Shown piece by piece: positions 61,532 through 64,000 of a stretch of DNA of 64,000 nucleotides. Under the pieces are notes generated by a model, which made no database searches, had not been told where the DNA came from, and saw only the letters and a program-made list of their open reading frames with translations. Source of the DNA: Bradyrhizobium sp. (lineage in GTDB: Bacteria > Pseudomonadota > Alphaproteobacteria > Rhizobiales > Xanthobacteraceae); contig NZ_JAUSLT010000121.1 in NCBI RefSeq assembly GCF_030646015.1, positions 29,709 through 93,708 of the forward strand. The letters run 5' to 3'. The number at the start of each line of letters is the position of its first letter. Positions within the stretch are counted from its first letter, which is position 1. The position numbers and the translations under genes were made by a program.

Positions 61532-62641
61532 ATGGCAATGATGCTGACGGCAGTCGGTCTGATGAGCGGCACCTCGCTCGACGGGGTCGACGTCGCCTTG
61601 ATCGAAACCGACGGCAAGCGGGTGAAGTCGTTCGGCCCGTCCGGCTACCGGGCCTATACCGCCCACGAGCGCGGCCTGTTGCGCCAGGCGCTGACCGAGG
61701 CCGTCAACCTGTCGCAGCGCGATGCCCGGCCGGGCATCCTGGGCGAGGCCGAGCGCGCCGTGACCCAGGCCCATGCCGAGGCGGTCGCCAGCTTTACCTC
61801 GCAGCACCACATTACGCGTGAAAACATCGATATCGTCGGCTTCCACGGCCAGACCGTGCTGCACCGGCCGGCGCAGAAAATGACCGTGCAGATCGGCGAT
61901 GCCACAGCACTTGCGAAAGCCATCCATATTCCGGTCATGTACGATTTCCGCGCCGCCGACGTCGATGCCGGCGGGCAGGGTGCGCCGCTCGTGCCGGTCT
62001 ATCACCGCGCGCTGGCGCAGTCGCTGGAACGCGAAGGCCCGATCGTCGTGGTCAATATCGGCGGCGTTTCCAACATCACCTATATCGACGGCAAAGACGT
62101 CCTGATCGCCTGCGATACCGGGCCGGGCAACGCGCTGCTCGACGATTACATGTTCCGCAAGATGGGCCAGCCCTTCGATTGCGAGGGCCGCCTGGCGGCC
62201 CAGGGCGCGGTCGACGTGCCCTGGGTGATCCGGGCGCTGGAGCATCCGTTCTTTGCGCTGCCGCCGCCGAAATCGCTCGACCGCAACGATTTTGCCTCGC
62301 TGGTGCTGCGCGAGATGCCGCCCGCCGATGGTGCCGCGACCCTGACCGCGTTCACCGCGGAAGCCATCGCCCGCATCGTGCCGCTGCTGCCGAAGGAGCC
62401 GAAGAGCTGGATTGTCGCCGGCGGCGGCGCGCGTAATCTCACCCTGCTGCGGATGCTGCGCGAGCGTCTTGCGCCTGCGACCGTGGAGTCCGCCGACGCG
62501 CTGGGCTGGTCGGCCGACGCCATCGAGGCGCAGGCGTTCGGCTTTCTGGCCGCGCGGGGGCTGAAAGGCCTGCCGCTGAGCTATCCCGCCACCACCGGCG
62601 TGCCGATCCCGATGACCGGCGGGGTGATCGCGCGGCCGTGA
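61532..62641 (+). CDS. anmK: Anhydro-N-acetylmuramic acid kinase
   Basis: A cell-wall recycling enzyme (369 residues) that cleaves the 1,6-anhydro ring of anhMurNAc and phosphorylates it. Motifs: VGLMSGTSLDGVDVAL, VGFHGQTVLHRP, VVNIGGVSNITYIDG, ACDTGPGNALLDDYM and VAGGGARNLTLL. The start at 61532 gives the usual family length; upstream in-frame sequence to 61421 lies in the tyrS-anmK promoter region and has many rare-looking Cys codons. It belongs functionally with the amidase and PBP1A at 40.7-44.7 kb. Confidence 0.95.
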   Translation: MAMMLTAVGLMSGTSLDGVDVALIETDGKRVKSFGPSGYRAYTAHERGLLRQALTEAVNLSQRDARPGILGEAERAVTQAHAEAVASFTSQHHITRENIDIVGFHGQTVLHRPAQKMTVQIGDATALAKAIHIPVMYDFRAADVDAGGQGAPLVPVYHRALAQSLEREGPIVVVNIGGVSNITYIDGKDVLIACDTGPGNALLDDYMFRKMGQPFDCEGRLAAQGAVDVPWVIRALEHPFFALPPPKSLDRNDFASLVLREMPPADGAATLTAFTAEAIARIVPLLPKEPKSWIVAGGGARNLTLLRMLRERLAPATVESADALGWSADAIEAQAFGFLAARGLKGLPLSYPATTGVPIPMTGGVIARP

Positions 62642-62646
62642 TCAGG

Positions 62647-62705
62647 ATGCAGGTGCATCGATCTTGACAGTTCATGCAACTGCATTTAGTTTGATGCATC
62701 TGCAT
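62647..62705 (+). promoter_or_regulatory. Sigma-70-type promoter with three ATGCA-N2-TGCAT palindromes
   Basis: Perfect 5-base inverted repeats ATGCA/TGCAT with two central bases occur at 62647-62658, 62674-62685 and 62694-62705. A -35 (TTGACA, 62664-62669) and a -10 (TAGTTT, 62687-62692) spaced by 17 bases are interleaved with them. Site 2 fills the spacer, and site 3 covers the expected transcription start. This looks like a cooperative repressor operator for the glutathione transferase gene. Confidence 0.75.
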
Positions 62706-62723
62706 GAAACTGCGAGAACGATC

Positions 62724-63401
62724 ATGGCCACGCCCCTGAAACTCATCAGCCACAAACTCTGTCCCTACGTGCAGCGCGCGGTGATCGCGCTGAACGAGAA
62801 GGGCGTTGCGTTCGAGCGGCTCGATATCGATCTCGCCAACAAGCCGGACTGGTTCCTGAAGCTCTCGCCGCTCGGCAAGGTGCCCGTGCTGACCGTCGGC
62901 TCCGGTGACGGTGAGGTGGCGCTGTTCGAGAGCAACGTCATCTGCGAGTACATCGAGGAGACGCAAGGCGGCGCAAAACTGCATCCCGACGATCCGCTGC
63001 AGCGCGCCCAGCACCGGGCCTGGATGGAATTCGGCTCCGCCATTCTGAGCGATTTATGGGGTCTCGAAACCACCACCGATGCCGCGATCTTCGAGAGCAA
63101 GCGCGAGGCGGTTGTCGCGAAGTTTGCGCGCGTCGAGACGGCGCTGGGCGCAGGCCCGTTCTTCGCGGGCTCGAATTTCAGCCTGGTGGATGCGGTGTTC
63201 GCACCGATCTTTCGCTATTTCGACGTGTTCGACGAGTTCATCGATCTCGCGGTGTTCGCGAAAACGCCGAAGCTGCGGAAATGGCGAACGGAGCTCGCGA
63301 AGCGGCCCAGCGTTCAGGCCGCGGTCGGGGCTGACTATCCCGAACTGCTGCGTGCGTTCCTGGTCCGTTACGACGCGCATCTGCTGAAGCTCGCTGCGTA
63401 A
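62724..63401 (+). CDS. Glutathione S-transferase family protein
   Basis: A 225-residue cytoplasmic protein. The thioredoxin-like N-terminal domain has LISHKLCPYVQRAVIALNEK with a Cys-Pro-Tyr site, as in omega/beta-like GSTs. It also has SPLGKVPVLTV with the cis-proline and ESNVICEYIEE for glutathione binding. The helical C-terminal domain follows (FFAGSNFSLVDAVFAPIFRY). The start at 62724 lies just after the triple-palindrome promoter; the longer frame from 62664 would begin inside the -35. It may detoxify an electrophile sensed by the regulator of that operator. Confidence 0.92.
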   Translation: MATPLKLISHKLCPYVQRAVIALNEKGVAFERLDIDLANKPDWFLKLSPLGKVPVLTVGSGDGEVALFESNVICEYIEETQGGAKLHPDDPLQRAQHRAWMEFGSAILSDLWGLETTTDAAIFESKREAVVAKFARVETALGAGPFFAGSNFSLVDAVFAPIFRYFDVFDEFIDLAVFAKTPKLRKWRTELAKRPSVQAAVGADYPELLRAFLVRYDAHLLKLAA

Positions 63402-63425
63402 CGCCCGCATGTCAGCGTTCAGCGC

Positions 63426-63540
63426 GTAGGGTGGGCAAAGGCGCGCTCTTCGCGCCGTGCCCACCATTGCATGTGAAGCGAAAGAAAGATGGTGGGCACG
63501 CTTCCGCCTTCGCTCTTCGAGCTACGGCGGAATCTTTGCC
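63426..63540. repeat. Palindromic intergenic repeat, family A (copy 3)
   Basis: GTAGGGTGGGCAAAG start, inner GTGCCCACCAT/ATGGTGGGCAC, and a right arm that is altered (CTTTGCCCCTAG) where it abuts the family B repeat. Confidence 0.8.
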
Positions 63541-63542
63541 CC

Positions 63543-63680
63543 TAGCCCGGATGGAGACAACGGGTCGGCGCGAAGCGCCGCCCGATGGCGCAATCCGGGG
63601 CAGTGCATCGGTGGCTGGCGGTTTCCCGGATTGCGCCGTCGGGCCGCCTTGTGTCGGCCCTTTGGCTCCATCCGGGCTAC
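63543..63680. repeat. Palindromic intergenic repeat, family B (copy 2)
   Basis: TAGCCCGGATGGAG and CTCCATCCGGGCTA arms with inner GGCGCGAAGCGCC and CGGATTGCGCC. Together with family A copy 3 it fills the gap before the hydrolase gene. Confidence 0.85.
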
Positions 63681-63694
63681 AAAAAAGTGTCGCC

Positions 63695-64000
63695 TCAGCG
63701 AACGTTGGCGAGCCGCATGTCGAGATAGCCGGTCACCGTTTCCATCAGCGGCTGCAATTTGCCGTCGAAGAAGTGGTTGGCGCCCGGGATGATCTGCTGA
63801 TCGATCACGATGCCCTTCTGGGTCTTGAGCTTCTCGACCAGGGTGTTGACGTCCTTGGTCGGCACCACCGCATCCTTCTCGCCATGCACGATCAGGCCCG
63901 ACGACGGGCAGGGTGCCAGGAACGAGAAGTCGTAAAGGTTGGCGGGCGGCGCGATCGAGATAAAACCTTCGACCTCGGGCCGGCGCATCAAAAGCTGCAT
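63695..64000 (-). CDS. Alpha/beta hydrolase, C-terminal part (5' end outside window)
   Basis: The frame is open to the right edge, so only about the last 100 residues are seen. GLIVHGEKDAVVPTKDV carries the acidic residue of the catalytic triad and IPGANHFFDGKL the catalytic His. EGFISIAPPANLYDFSFLAP follows where the nucleophile strand region would end. The nucleophile itself lies beyond the window. It resembles the small serine hydrolases related to dienelactone hydrolase and YcjY; the substrate is unknown. Confidence 0.85.
   Translation of the reverse strand: MQLLMRRPEVEGFISIAPPANLYDFSFLAPCPSSGLIVHGEKDAVVPTKDVNTLVEKLKTQKGIVIDQQIIPGANHFFDGKLQPLMETVTGYLDMRLANVR

Overview
The window looks like chromosome of a Bradyrhizobium-type alphaproteobacterium (Nitrobacteraceae). 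The support is high GC, DUF1236 proteins, small basic proteins ending in RGRP, an aroQ-accB-accC cluster, an RNase E with a long acidic insertion, and four families of intergenic palindromic repeats. No rRNA, tRNA, CRISPR array, prophage or transposase was seen. Assignments come from reading motifs and gene order; no database search was run.

Layout. 1-2.7 kb: 3' part of a large cadherin/RTX-type secreted protein, split by a frame disruption. 2.9-5.1 kb: CHASE2 adenylate cyclase. 5.3-14.9 kb: a peptide/opine-type ABC importer with two divergent solute-binding proteins, two permeases, two ATPases and, inside the operon, an AtzG-like peptide plus amidase; palindromic repeats sit in its gaps and supply ribosome-binding sites. 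15.2-16.1 kb: two small reverse-strand genes. 16.3-19.3 kb: type I secretion ATPase and adaptor. 19.4-20.1 kb: aat. 20.2-28.3 kb: a signalling and small-protein region with a receiver/HisKA_2 kinase pair, several tiny membrane proteins, a DUF3606 protein, an inverted duplication of a zinc-ribbon gene, and a three-gene kinase/receiver/hybrid-kinase operon. 28.4-30.7 kb: accC, accB, aroQ. 30.9-31.4 kb: two gene remnants joined. 31.5-34.8 kb: DUF1236 protein, DsbA-like protein, M48 protease. 34.9-36.8 kb: aminotransferase and BioY. 36.9-46.8 kb: RNase E, cell-wall amidase, PBP1A, prfB with its programmed frameshift, and a hydroxyacid-type dehydrogenase. 46.9-54.8 kb: collagen-like lipoprotein, EamA transporter, carbamoyltransferase, amino-acid-type binding protein, a probable chimeric ORF, an M23 peptidase, and a peroxiredoxin with a histone-H1-like tail. 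55-63.4 kb: AsmA/YhdP-like protein, MFS transporter, tyrS, anmK and a glutathione transferase behind a triple palindrome. The right edge cuts an alpha/beta hydrolase.

Main new observation: motifs matching the alphaproteobacterial general-stress sigma factor EcfG (GGAAC, 16-17 bases, nGTT) lie 20-75 bases before the starts of six separate transcription units between 16 and 32.4 kb: two DUF1236 genes, both sensor-kinase operons and two sets of tiny membrane proteins. A seventh, weaker case lies next to the 15.2 kb gene. This suggests a dispersed block of general stress response genes, including sensory kinases that may feed back on that response.
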